NCBI RefSeq assembly: GCF_016793705.1
Contig: NZ_JAEULO010000021.1
Coordinates: 62,001-126,000, forward strand
Direction: 5' to 3'
Origin: Tabrizicola sp.
GTDB lineage: Bacteria > Pseudomonadota > Alphaproteobacteria > Rhodobacterales > Rhodobacteraceae
DNA length: 64,000 nucleotides
The notes beneath the pieces were generated by a model. It saw only the letters and a list, made by a program, of their open reading frames with translations, ran no database searches and was not told the DNA's origin. A program made the position numbers and the translations under genes. The number at the start of each line of letters is the position of its first letter. The first letter of the stretch is position 1. Below are positions 23,897 through 32,074 of this stretch, piece by piece.

Positions 23897-24612
23897 GCGG
23901 CGGGTCCAAGCGAGACGATGGGCGCGTCCTTCAGGTAGTTCTGCTTCAGGTAGCTGATGAAGTTGTCCCTGAACTGCCTTGTATGGGCATGGGCCAGCGC
24001 ATCGGCCCGCGCCACGTCCCGGTCGCGGATCGCGGCCAGCATGTCGTCATGCTCATCGGTCAGCAGAACCTCGCCATCGCCCTGCTCCAGATAGGCGAAG
24101 TGCAGGTGCAGCATCCGGCGGCCCTGGTTCAGCAGGCGTTCGTAGAAGGCGGAGAGGTAGGGGTTCCTCCCGGCATGGGCGATGGCCATGTGGAAATTCT
24201 TGTTCGCCTCGGACATCGCCAGATGGTCGCCCTTGCTGACGGTGGCCAGGAATTCCTTCTGCCGCCGGGCGATGGTCTTGAGGTCGAGGTCGGTGCGCAG
24301 CTCCGCCGCAAGGCGGGTGTTCATCCGCTGCGCCACGTCCAGCGCCTCGACGTATTTCGGGAAGCTTTGCAGGTCGATGGGGGCCACCACCGTCGAACGG
24401 TTGGAGAGCGTGACGACAAGATCATCCCCCGCCAGCCGGATCAGCGCCTCGCGCACCGGCGACCGCGACATGCCGAAGCGTTCCGCCAGCGAGGTTTCGT
24501 CCAGCACCGCGCCGGGTTCCAGGTCGAGCGACAGGATTTCGTCGCGCAGGGTCTCGTAGGCGAACTTCACGCCCGAGCCCTTGACCCGTTTCGGTTCCGT
24601 CTCGTCGCGCAT
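23893..24612 (-). CDS. GntR family regulator (FadR/FCD subfamily)
   Basis: 239 residues: N-terminal winged helix (AYETLRDEILSLDLEPGAVLDETSLAERFGMSRSPVREALIRLAGDDLV) and an all-helical FCD ligand domain with His and Asp residues for metal/acid binding (FHMAIAHAGRNPYLSAFYERLL, LTDEHDDMLAAIRDRD). It is divergent from the DapA-like gene, and a near-perfect dyad (GTCGACAC / GTGTTGAC) lies in between. The likely role is repression of the hydroxyproline-type operon until an acidic ligand binds. Confidence 0.85.
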   Translation of the reverse strand: MRDETEPKRVKGSGVKFAYETLRDEILSLDLEPGAVLDETSLAERFGMSRSPVREALIRLAGDDLVVTLSNRSTVVAPIDLQSFPKYVEALDVAQRMNTRLAAELRTDLDLKTIARRQKEFLATVSKGDHLAMSEANKNFHMAIAHAGRNPYLSAFYERLLNQGRRMLHLHFAYLEQGDGEVLLTDEHDDMLAAIRDRDVARADALAHAHTRQFRDNFISYLKQNYLKDAPIVSLGPAA

Positions 24613-24660
24613 GGCGGCCCCTCCCGGCTTTCACGAAGCATAGCGGAGGAGCCCGATCAA

Positions 24661-24687
24661 GTCGACACAGTATATTCTCGTGTTGAC
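24661..24687. promoter_or_regulatory. dyad between gntR and the DapA-like gene, putative GntR operator
   Basis: GTCGACAC and GTGTTGAC form inverted arms (seven of eight matches) separated by an AT-rich 11-base centre, AGTATATTCTC, which could also be a -10 region. It lies between two divergent genes, one encoding an FCD-type GntR regulator. Confidence 0.4.
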
Positions 24688-24765
24688 GTGTCGGCATTAT
24701 GTCGTCATGATAGGCATGGGTCGAGGCTGTGCCGCAACGCAGCTTTTCAGGAGAGGATTTTCCCG

Positions 24766-25650
24766 ATGTTGAAGCTATCCGGCGTCATGCCTGCGCTTGT
24801 CACGCCCTTCGATGCGAAGGGGCAGATCGACTTCAAGGTTTTCGAAAAGCACCTTGTCGCCCTGCGCACGGCGGGGGTGTCGGGTTGGGTGCCCTGTGGA
24901 TCATCCGGCGAATACAACCTGATGAGCGACGATGAACGCGACCAGGTCCTGCGCTTCGTCAAGGACTTCGCCCGCCCAAGCGAGACGCTGATCGCCGGGA
25001 CCAACGCGCCCTCCACGGCCGGGGTGATCGCCAACACCAAGCGGGCGAAGGAGATGGGCTACCATGCCGTCCTCCTCGCCGTGCCCTTCTACACCAAGCC
25101 GACCCAGGCCGAAATCATCCGCCATTTCAACGAGGTGATCGACGCCACCGACATGAATGTCGTCCTCTACTCCTACCCCGGCAAGGACGGGGTGGAGATC
25201 GAATACGAGGCGCTGGATGCCCTGGCCGACAATCCGCGGATCATCGGGATCAAGGAAAGCTCGGGCGTGATGCAACGGGCGATCGGGATTTCGCAGCGCT
25301 ATGCGGGGCGCGTGCAGCTGGTCTCCGGCTCGGACGACATCGCCTGGGACTTCATGCATTGGGGCGCCGACAGCTGGATCTGCGGCCCGGCCAACTGCAT
25401 GGCGAAGCCGGTCTGCGAAATGGACGCGGCCTTCCGCAAGGGCGACCATGCCCGGGCGAAAGAGATCATGCAGGCGGTCTGGCCCGCGATGAACGTGCTG
25501 GAATCGGGCAAGTTCGTGCAGAAGCTGAAATACGGCTGCGAGTTGCAGGGCAACCCCGTCGGCGAATGCCGGATGCCCTTCGGCCCGTTGACCGATGCCG
25601 AGAAAGCCGAATTCGCAGCGGCGATGCAGCCGATCCTGAACTGGAAATGA
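24766..25650 (+). CDS. DapA-family lyase, probable 1-pyrroline-4-hydroxy-2-carboxylate deaminase
   Basis: 294 residues of the dihydrodipicolinate synthase/N-acetylneuraminate lyase family: GSSGE (45-49), Tyr135 (VVLYSYPG) and Schiff-base Lys163 (IGIKESSG). Substrate cannot be read from these residues alone. The next two genes encode a DadA-like oxidase and a proline-racemase-family enzyme. In bacterial hydroxyproline breakdown the DapA homologue deaminates pyrroline-4-hydroxy-2-carboxylate to 2-oxoglutarate semialdehyde. That is the preferred role; a 2-keto-3-deoxy sugar acid lyase is the alternative. RBS CAGGAGAGG. Confidence 0.75.
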   Translation: MLKLSGVMPALVTPFDAKGQIDFKVFEKHLVALRTAGVSGWVPCGSSGEYNLMSDDERDQVLRFVKDFARPSETLIAGTNAPSTAGVIANTKRAKEMGYHAVLLAVPFYTKPTQAEIIRHFNEVIDATDMNVVLYSYPGKDGVEIEYEALDALADNPRIIGIKESSGVMQRAIGISQRYAGRVQLVSGSDDIAWDFMHWGADSWICGPANCMAKPVCEMDAAFRKGDHARAKEIMQAVWPAMNVLESGKFVQKLKYGCELQGNPVGECRMPFGPLTDAEKAEFAAAMQPILNWK

Positions 25651-26879
25651 CAACGGTCGTCGTGGGTGCCGGGATCATCGGCACCGCCATCGCGCATGAC
25701 CTGCAAAAGCGCGGCCGTCAGGTCGTGCTGGTCGACCGAGATGCGCCTGGCCGTGGCGCGTCCTTCGGCAACATGGCCTCGATTGCCGTGACCGAATTCA
25801 TGCCGTCCTCCCGCCCCTCGGTCTGGAAGCAGATTCCCGGCTGGATGCTTGACCCGGAAGGCCCGGTGCGGGTGCGCCCGTCCTACATGCCGAAGCTGGT
25901 CCCGTGGTTCCTGCGCTTCATCGCCGCCTCGCGTCCGACGAGGCTGGAGGAGCTTGAGGCGCAGGGCGCGGCGCTCTGTTCCCGCGCGCTGGACGACACG
26001 CTGGACCTTTTGCGCGAGACGGGGCTGTCGGACCAGATCAGCGAGGAAGGTTGCCTGTCGCTTTACGCCGACGAGGGGGAATTCAAGGCCGACCGCGAGC
26101 ATATCGAGATTCTGGAGCGGTTCGGCTTCCCGCATGAGGTGATCGGCCGTCAGGCGATCAAGGCGCTGGAGCCGGAGCTTTCCGACCGGATCGGCATGGC
26201 GGTCCTTTTCCCGCAGAACCGCTCGATGAAGGACCCTTACAAGCTGGTGTTGGCGCTGGCGGAGCGGTTCGTCGCTCTGGGGGGCCGGATCGAGACGGGC
26301 GAAGTCGCGGGTTTCGTCCGTGGCGAAGGTATCCGCGAGGTGGTGCTGAAGGACGGGCGCAAACTTGCTGCCAGTGAGGTGGTGATCTGTGCCGGTGCCT
26401 ATTCCGCGAAGCTGGCGAAGGAGCTGGGCGAGCCGATCCCGCTCGAGACCGAGCGCGGCTATCACACGCAGATCATGGCACCCGGCATCACGATGAAACA
26501 CTCGATCATCTGGCCCGCCAAGGCCTTCATGGTGACGCCCACCGCAGGCGGCATCCGCGTCGGCGGCACGGTGGAGATGGCGGGTCTGGACGCAGCCCCG
26601 GACTATGGCCGGGCGAAGGTGACGGTGAAGCGGGCCAAGGAAGCCCTGCCTGCCTTGCGTTGCGAGGAGTTCACCGAATGGATGGGCCACCGCCCTGCCC
26701 TGCCGGATACGGTGCCGATCCTCTCGGCCAGCGCGAAGACGAAGGGGCTGTTCTATGCCACCGGCCACGGGCATCTTGGCCTGACCTATGCCGCGACAAC
26801 GGCCCGCCTGATGGGAGAGCTGATCACCGGCGCCAAGCCCGCGGTCGATCTGCATCCCTACCGGGTGAACAGGTTCTGA
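25647..26879 (+). CDS. FAD-dependent D-amino-acid/hydroxyproline dehydrogenase (DadA-like)
   Basis: 410 residues. The N-terminal Rossmann motif VVVGAGIIGTAIAHDLQKRGRQVVLVDRD binds FAD. The C-terminal part (MGHRPALPDTVPILSAS ... GLFYATGHGHLGLTYAATTARLMGELITG) is typical of DadA/D-hydroxyproline dehydrogenase. The start overlaps the preceding stop (ATGA). In the proposed route it oxidises cis-4-hydroxy-D-proline to pyrroline-4-hydroxy-2-carboxylate. Single-subunit form; no companion 2Fe-2S or second FAD subunit gene is adjacent. Confidence 0.85.
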   Translation: MTTVVVGAGIIGTAIAHDLQKRGRQVVLVDRDAPGRGASFGNMASIAVTEFMPSSRPSVWKQIPGWMLDPEGPVRVRPSYMPKLVPWFLRFIAASRPTRLEELEAQGAALCSRALDDTLDLLRETGLSDQISEEGCLSLYADEGEFKADREHIEILERFGFPHEVIGRQAIKALEPELSDRIGMAVLFPQNRSMKDPYKLVLALAERFVALGGRIETGEVAGFVRGEGIREVVLKDGRKLAASEVVICAGAYSAKLAKELGEPIPLETERGYHTQIMAPGITMKHSIIWPAKAFMVTPTAGGIRVGGTVEMAGLDAAPDYGRAKVTVKRAKEALPALRCEEFTEWMGHRPALPDTVPILSASAKTKGLFYATGHGHLGLTYAATTARLMGELITGAKPAVDLHPYRVNRF

Positions 26880-26890
26880 GGGGAGGAAGA

Positions 26891-27907
26891 ATGCGGTTCA
26901 GCCGGACGATACAAACCGTGGACGTCCACTGCGAGGGCGAGATCGGGCGGGTGATCACCGGGGGTGTGCTCAACATTTCCGGCGCGACGATGGCAGAAAA
27001 GCTGCATCACCTGAACACGGTCGATGACTCGTTGCGCCGCTGGCTCTGTTCCGAGCCGCGCTCCGGCCCGGCGGGGTCGTTCTGCTTGCTGACCCCGGCC
27101 TGCGACCCCCGCGCCGATGTGGGGTTCATCGTGCTGCAACCGGATCAGGCCCATGCGATGTCGGGGTCCAACGCGATCTGCGCGACGACGGCGCTCCTGG
27201 AAACCGGGATGGTGCCGATGGTGGAGCCGGTGAGCGTCGTGACCCTCGACACGGCGGCGGGGCTGGTGGTGGCCACGGCGACCTGCGCGGGTGGCAAGGT
27301 GGTCAAGGTAACGCTGGACATGCCGCCCGCCTTTGTCACGAAGCAGGATGCAGTGATCGAGACGGCGGAATGGGGCCCGCTGCGCTATGACCTCTGCTTC
27401 GGCGGGGTGTTCTATGCGCTGGTCGATGTGGCGCAGATCGGGTTGACCATCGCACCGGAAAATGCGCGGGCTTTGGCGATGACCGGGGTCAGTCTGCGCA
27501 ACCGGATCGCGGCGGTGGAACCTGCGCTGCACCCAACCACCCCGGCGCTGAACGGGTTGTCCTATGTGATGTTCCGCAGCGACGAGCCGGACGGAGCCCT
27601 GCGGACCTGCACCACCCTGCGCCCCGGCCGGGCGGACCGGTCGCCTTGCGGGACCGGGTCGAACTCCAGCATGGCGGTGCGCCACGCACGCGGGCTGGCG
27701 AAGCGGGGGGACAAGGTGGTCTCGCGGTCGATCATCGGTGGGGAATTCGTGACGGAGTTCGTCGAGGAAACCTTGGTCGGCCCCTATAGGGCGACGCGGA
27801 ACCGGGTGTCGGGGCAGGCCTGGATCTACGGGATCAGCCAGATCGGGCTGGATCCGAGCGACCCGTTCCCGCTGGGGTTCACGCTGTCGGATACATGGGG
27901 CGGATGA
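26891..27907 (+). CDS. proline racemase superfamily enzyme with Ser/Cys active-site pair
   Basis: 338 residues of the proline racemase/4-hydroxyproline epimerase/3-hydroxyproline dehydratase superfamily. The first catalytic position, normally Cys in MCGHG, is Ser91 in MSGSNAIC; the second Cys is kept at 253 (SPCGTGSNSS). Cys/Cys enzymes epimerise and Cys/Thr enzymes dehydrate 3-hydroxyproline; Ser/Cys members form another subgroup whose preference I cannot assign. With the DadA- and DapA-like genes upstream, 4-hydroxyproline epimerisation is the simplest role. Confidence 0.75.
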   Translation: MRFSRTIQTVDVHCEGEIGRVITGGVLNISGATMAEKLHHLNTVDDSLRRWLCSEPRSGPAGSFCLLTPACDPRADVGFIVLQPDQAHAMSGSNAICATTALLETGMVPMVEPVSVVTLDTAAGLVVATATCAGGKVVKVTLDMPPAFVTKQDAVIETAEWGPLRYDLCFGGVFYALVDVAQIGLTIAPENARALAMTGVSLRNRIAAVEPALHPTTPALNGLSYVMFRSDEPDGALRTCTTLRPGRADRSPCGTGSNSSMAVRHARGLAKRGDKVVSRSIIGGEFVTEFVEETLVGPYRATRNRVSGQAWIYGISQIGLDPSDPFPLGFTLSDTWGG

Positions 27908-28656
27908 TGCTGTCGGGGCAGACCATCCTCGTGACGGGCGCGACCGGGGCCATCGGGCAGGCGATCTGCCGGTCTCTCGTGGCCGAGGGCGCGCGGGTGG
28001 TGATCCACTACGGGCGGAGCCGGGCGGCGGCGGAGGAATTGCTCGCCTCGCTGGGCGGCACGGGGGCCATCGTCGCGGCGGACCTTGCTCGGCCCGAAGC
28101 GGCGACCGCGCTGTGGGAGGCCGCGGTGGCGGCCGAGGGGCGGATCACCGGCCTCGTGAACAACGCGGGCATCCGGTCGGAGGTTGCGGTGGATGCTCCG
28201 CTGGCGGAGTGGCAGGCGGTGTGGGAGCGGGAGATGCGGGTGAATTTCCTCGCCGCCGTCGACCTGACCCGCGCGGCGATCCTGCGTTTCAGGGCACAGG
28301 GTGGCGGGCGGATCGTCAACATGGCCAGCCGGGCGGGCCAGCGCGGCTATGCCTCGAATGCGATGGCCTACGGGGCCTCGAAGGCGGCGCTGATCAACCT
28401 GACCAAGTCGGTGGCGCAGTCGCATGGGGCCGAGGGGATCACGGCGGTCGCGCTGGCGCCGGGCTGGGTGCGGACCGAGATGGCGGAGGCTTACATCGCC
28501 CAGCATGGCGAGGCAGCCGCCTTGGCGGGGATCCCCATCGGCCGGATGGCCGCGCCGGAGGAGATCGGCGAGCTGGTGACCTTCTGCTTCCGGCCCTCGC
28601 AGGCCTCGCTGAACGGGGCGGTGCTGGATGTGAACGGCGGCAGCTATCTGAGGTAG
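27904..28656 (+). CDS. SDR family NAD(P)-dependent oxidoreductase (1)
   Basis: 250 residues with TGATGAIG (cofactor), NNAG, a Ser in NMASRAGQRG and catalytic YGASK. A classical SDR of the FabG-like group. The ATG at the first position overlaps the racemase stop (ATGA); another ATG directly follows and one lies three codons upstream. Substrate unknown. Its place in the operon suggests it oxidises a hydroxy acid or sugar acid linked to the upstream enzymes. Confidence 0.8.
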   Translation: MMLSGQTILVTGATGAIGQAICRSLVAEGARVVIHYGRSRAAAEELLASLGGTGAIVAADLARPEAATALWEAAVAAEGRITGLVNNAGIRSEVAVDAPLAEWQAVWEREMRVNFLAAVDLTRAAILRFRAQGGGRIVNMASRAGQRGYASNAMAYGASKAALINLTKSVAQSHGAEGITAVALAPGWVRTEMAEAYIAQHGEAAALAGIPIGRMAAPEEIGELVTFCFRPSQASLNGAVLDVNGGSYLR

Positions 28657-28665
28657 GGGGACGGG

Positions 28666-29418
28666 ATGCGGTTTCAGAACAAGGTCGTGGTGGTGACGGG
28701 CGCGGCGGGCGGGATCGGGACGGCGATTGCGACCCGCTTCGCCAGCGAGGGCGCGCGGGTGGTGGTGACGGATGTGAACGCCGAGGGGGTCGAGGCGACG
28801 GCGGCGGCTTTGCGGGCCTCGGGCGGCCGGGCGCGGGGGGTGACGGGCGACATCTCGAAGGCCAAGGATTGCAAGGCGGTGGTGGCGGACGTGCTGGCGG
28901 AGGAGGGGCGGATCGACGTCCTTTGCAACAACGCGGGGATCAACCGGCGGGGACCGCTTCTGTCGCTGACGGCGGAGGATTGGGATCTGTCCTTCGCGGT
29001 CAACATCGACGCGATGTTCCACCTGTGCCAGGCGGCGCTTCCCGGCATGATCGCGCAGGGGGGTGGGGCCATCGTCAACACCGCCTCGCAATGGGGGCTG
29101 TATCCGGCGCCGGGGCACATCGCCTACAATGTGACCAAGGCGGCGGTGGCGAGCTTTACTCAGAACCTTGCCCGGGACTATGCGCCCCAGAAGATCCGGG
29201 TGAATGCGGTCTGTCCGGGGGAGATCCACACGCCGATGCTGGAGGCGGGGGTCAGGCGGTCGGGGCGGACGATTGCCGACCTGGACAAGATGGTCCCTTT
29301 CGGGCGGATCGGGAAGCCGGAGGAGGTGGCGGCGCTGGTCGCTTTCCTCGCCTCGGACGAGGCGGCGTTCATGTGCGGCTCGCTGGTCGAAATCACCGGG
29401 GCGCAGGCGGTGGCGTGA
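28666..29418 (+). CDS. SDR family NAD(P)-dependent oxidoreductase (2)
   Basis: 250 residues with TGAAGGIG, NNAGIN, active-site Ser in NTASQWG and catalytic YNVTK. Second SDR in tandem and last gene of the operon; only moderately similar to its neighbour, so not a recent duplication. It resembles 3-oxoacyl-ACP-reductase-like sugar or polyol dehydrogenases. Substrate unknown. A 15-base palindrome that may act as terminator or operator starts three bases after its stop. Confidence 0.8.
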   Translation: MRFQNKVVVVTGAAGGIGTAIATRFASEGARVVVTDVNAEGVEATAAALRASGGRARGVTGDISKAKDCKAVVADVLAEEGRIDVLCNNAGINRRGPLLSLTAEDWDLSFAVNIDAMFHLCQAALPGMIAQGGGAIVNTASQWGLYPAPGHIAYNVTKAAVASFTQNLARDYAPQKIRVNAVCPGEIHTPMLEAGVRRSGRTIADLDKMVPFGRIGKPEEVAALVAFLASDEAAFMCGSLVEITGAQAVA

Positions 29419-29421
29419 GAG

Positions 29422-29436
29422 TGTCCACGGTGGACA
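29422..29436. promoter_or_regulatory. 15-base palindrome (copy A), terminator hairpin or operator
   Basis: TGTCCACGGTGGACA can pair as a six- to seven-base-pair stem with a CGG loop and is followed by GATTTTCGCGC. The identical 15-mer occurs at 48644-48658, also directly after the last gene of a catabolic operon and next to the same GATTTTCGCGC 11-mer. Confidence 0.45.
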
Positions 29437-29528
29437 GATTTTCGCGCCCCATGATTTCAATGGCTTGCTTGCGGGCGTTAGCGATCTGGTAAGGTCTGGC
29501 CGTCACATGGGCAGGGCCCGGTCGCAGG

Positions 29529-30551
29529 TCAGGCCGGGGTGAAGTCCAGGCGCATGAGGTGTCGGTAGCTCTGGCCGGGGTCGAGCCGGGCCGAGGGGAA
29601 TTGCGGGTTGTTCGGCGTGTCGGGGAAATGCTGGGTCTCAGCGGCGAAACCGGCGAAGCGGGGGTAGTGCGCGCCGCGCTTGCCCGGCCCGCCCGCGAAA
29701 TGCGCGCCGGTGTAGAGCTGGACGCCGGGCTCGGTGGTCGACAGGCGCATCCGGCGGCCCGAGGCGGGATCGGTGGCGGTGAGGCAGGGGCGGAGGCCAT
29801 CCGCGCCGATGGGGGCAGAAAGGCAGAAGTTGTGGTCGAAGGCGTTGGGGCCGGGGAGTTTGGCCCCGATGGTGCGGGGCTGGCGGAAATCGAAGGGGGT
29901 CTCGGCGACGGAGAGGATTTCGCCGGTCGGGATCAGTTCATGGTCGACGGGCAGGTAGTGGTTGGCCTCGACCTGGAGCTGGTGGCCCATGATGTCGCCC
30001 GCGCCTTGGCCTGCGAGGTTGAAATAGGCGTGGTTGACGAGGTTGACCACCGTCGGGGCGTCGGTGGCGGCGGTCATCTCGATCATGAGCGCGGGGCCGT
30101 CGATCCGGTAGGTCGTGCGGGCGGTCAGGGTGCCGGGGAAGCCCATCTCACCATCGAGCGAGATGAGGGCGAAGGTGACGTGGGTGTCGGATTGGCTGTC
30201 GATGGTCCAGTGCCTGCGGTCGAAGCCCATGCTGCCGCCGTGGAGGGTGTTCGGGCCTTCGTTCCGGTCCAGTTGGACCCTGCGCCCGTCCAGCGCGAAG
30301 CGGCCCCCGGCGATGCGGTTGGCGTAGCGGCCGCAGGTGGCACCGAGGTAGGTGCCGTGGGTCTGCCAATCGGTAGGGCTGTCGTGGCCGAGGACGATGT
30401 CGGCGAGGGTGCCCTGGCGGTCGGGCACCCAGAGTTCGGCGAGGCGCGCACCCCAGCTGAGGAGGACCACCCGCATCCCGTTGGGGCCGGTGAGGCTGGC
30501 CCGCTGGACCTCGGCACCGTCGATCCGGCCGTTGGGGGTGATCTCGGCCAC
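29529..30551 (-). CDS. galM: aldose 1-epimerase (galactose mutarotase)
   Basis: 340 residues. Conserved blocks include CGRYANRIAGGRF, NEGPNTLHGG, the catalytic-His segment VNLVNHAYFNLAG and the GVQLYTGAHF loop with the general-base Glu further on (AAETQHFPD). Length matches GalM. The start is GTG (VAEITPNG...), four bases after the upstream dehydrogenase stop; longer in-frame versions would overlap that gene. It interconverts anomers of the aldose before the 1-dehydrogenase. Last gene of the chvE operon. Confidence 0.88.
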   Translation of the reverse strand: MAEITPNGRIDGAEVQRASLTGPNGMRVVLLSWGARLAELWVPDRQGTLADIVLGHDSPTDWQTHGTYLGATCGRYANRIAGGRFALDGRRVQLDRNEGPNTLHGGSMGFDRRHWTIDSQSDTHVTFALISLDGEMGFPGTLTARTTYRIDGPALMIEMTAATDAPTVVNLVNHAYFNLAGQGAGDIMGHQLQVEANHYLPVDHELIPTGEILSVAETPFDFRQPRTIGAKLPGPNAFDHNFCLSAPIGADGLRPCLTATDPASGRRMRLSTTEPGVQLYTGAHFAGGPGKRGAHYPRFAGFAAETQHFPDTPNNPQFPSARLDPGQSYRHLMRLDFTPA

Positions 30552-30555
30552 TCGG

Positions 30556-32061
30556 TCAGGCCCAATCCTGCGGCAGGAGGGCGGCGGGCATGTTCTGGTA
30601 GGCGACGGGGCGAAGCCAGCGGCGGATGGACATGGTGCCCACGGAGGTCGCGCCGAAGTTGGTCGAGGCCGGATAGGGGCCGCCGTGAACCTGGGCATCC
30701 ACCACCTCGACGCCGGTGGGGAAGCCGTTGGCGAGGAGGCGGCCCGCTTTCCGCTCCAGCACCGGCATCAGGGCGCGGGCGAGGTCGGTGTCGGCGTCGT
30801 CGAGGTGGAGGGTGCAGGTCAGCTGGCCTTGCAGGCTGCGGGCGATCTCCTGCATTTCCGCCGCGTGGCGGACGCGGAGGATGAGGCCGAGGGGGCCGAA
30901 GACCTCTTCCGCGAGGGCGTGGTCGGCCAGCCAGTCAGCGCCGGAGACCTCATAGAGATAGGGGGTGGCGTTTCTGAGGTCGCAGGTGGTGGTGAGGACG
31001 GAGCGGACGCCGTTCCCGGCGGCCACCCGGTCGCGGCCCGCGCGGTAGGCTTCGGCGATGCCGTCGGTCAGCATGGTCTGCGGGCCGACCGCGCTGACGG
31101 CCTGTTTCGCCGCTTCGACGAAAGTGTCGGCGTCCTTGCCGTCGATCACGACGGCGATGCCGGGGTTGGTGCAGAACTGGCCTGCACCTTGGGTCAGCGA
31201 CCCGGCCCAGCCTTTGGCGATGGCGTCTCCCCTCGCGGCGAGGGCGGCGGGGAGGAGGAACATCGGGTTGACGGAGCCGAGTTCTCCGAAGAAGGGGATC
31301 GGCTCGGGCCTTGCGGCGCAGAGGTTGAAGAGCGCGCGGCCCCCGGCGAGGGAGCCGGTGAAGCCGACGGCCTTGATGTGGGGGTTCTGGACCAGCGCCT
31401 CGCCCACGTCGCGTTTGCCGCCTTGCACGAGGGAAAAGGTGCCGGGGGGCATGTCGCAGGCGCGGATGGCGGCGTCGATGGCCTGGGCGACGATCTCGCC
31501 GGTGCCGGGGTGGGCGGAGTGGCCCTTGACCACCACGGGGCAACCGGCGGCAAGGGCGGAGGCGGTGTCGCCGCCCGCGGTGGAGAAGGCGAGGGGAAAG
31601 TTCGAGGCGCCGAAGACGGCGATGGGGCCGATGGGGCGCTGGATGAGCTTGAGGTCCGGGCGCGGGGCGGGTTGGCGGTCGGGGAGCGCGGCGTCGTGGC
31701 GGCGGTCGAGCCAGTCGTCTTTCAGGATATGTGTGGCGAAGAGGCGGAGCTGCAGGGTGGTGCGGCCACGTTCGCCTTCGAGGCGGGCGACGGGGAGGCC
31801 GGTTTCCTGGGTGCCGATCTCGGTGATCTCTGGCCCTCGCGTTTCGATCTCGTCAGCGATGCGGTTGAGGAAGGCGGCGCGTTCGGCGCGGGTCTTGGCG
31901 GCGTAGGCGGGGAAAGCGGCCTCGGCGGCGTTGCAGGCCGTTTCGACATGGGTGGGGGTGCCGATGGAGAATTGGTGCGACGGGCCATGCGCGGGGGAGG
32001 AAGCGAAGGTCTGGTCGTCCTGGGTCCATGTGCCCGCGATCAGGTGTTTTCCGGTCAGCAT
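30556..32061 (-). CDS. aldehyde dehydrogenase, 2-oxoglutarate semialdehyde (2,5-dioxovalerate) type
   Basis: 501 residues of the NADP-dependent KGSADH group of aldehyde dehydrogenases, with general base Glu260 (FFGELGSVNP) and nucleophile Cys297 (GAGQFCTNPG). FGASNFPLAFSTAGGDTASALAAGCPVVVKGH is a strong signature of the alpha-ketoglutarate semialdehyde subgroup. It makes 2-oxoglutarate, the final step of non-phosphorylating arabinose breakdown and of hydroxyproline breakdown. The ATG follows AAAGGA. Both upstream pathways in this window end here. Confidence 0.9.
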   Translation of the reverse strand: MLTGKHLIAGTWTQDDQTFASSPAHGPSHQFSIGTPTHVETACNAAEAAFPAYAAKTRAERAAFLNRIADEIETRGPEITEIGTQETGLPVARLEGERGRTTLQLRLFATHILKDDWLDRRHDAALPDRQPAPRPDLKLIQRPIGPIAVFGASNFPLAFSTAGGDTASALAAGCPVVVKGHSAHPGTGEIVAQAIDAAIRACDMPPGTFSLVQGGKRDVGEALVQNPHIKAVGFTGSLAGGRALFNLCAARPEPIPFFGELGSVNPMFLLPAALAARGDAIAKGWAGSLTQGAGQFCTNPGIAVVIDGKDADTFVEAAKQAVSAVGPQTMLTDGIAEAYRAGRDRVAAGNGVRSVLTTTCDLRNATPYLYEVSGADWLADHALAEEVFGPLGLILRVRHAAEMQEIARSLQGQLTCTLHLDDADTDLARALMPVLERKAGRLLANGFPTGVEVVDAQVHGGPYPASTNFGATSVGTMSIRRWLRPVAYQNMPAALLPQDWA

Positions 32062-32074
32062 GGCGAGGGTCCTT

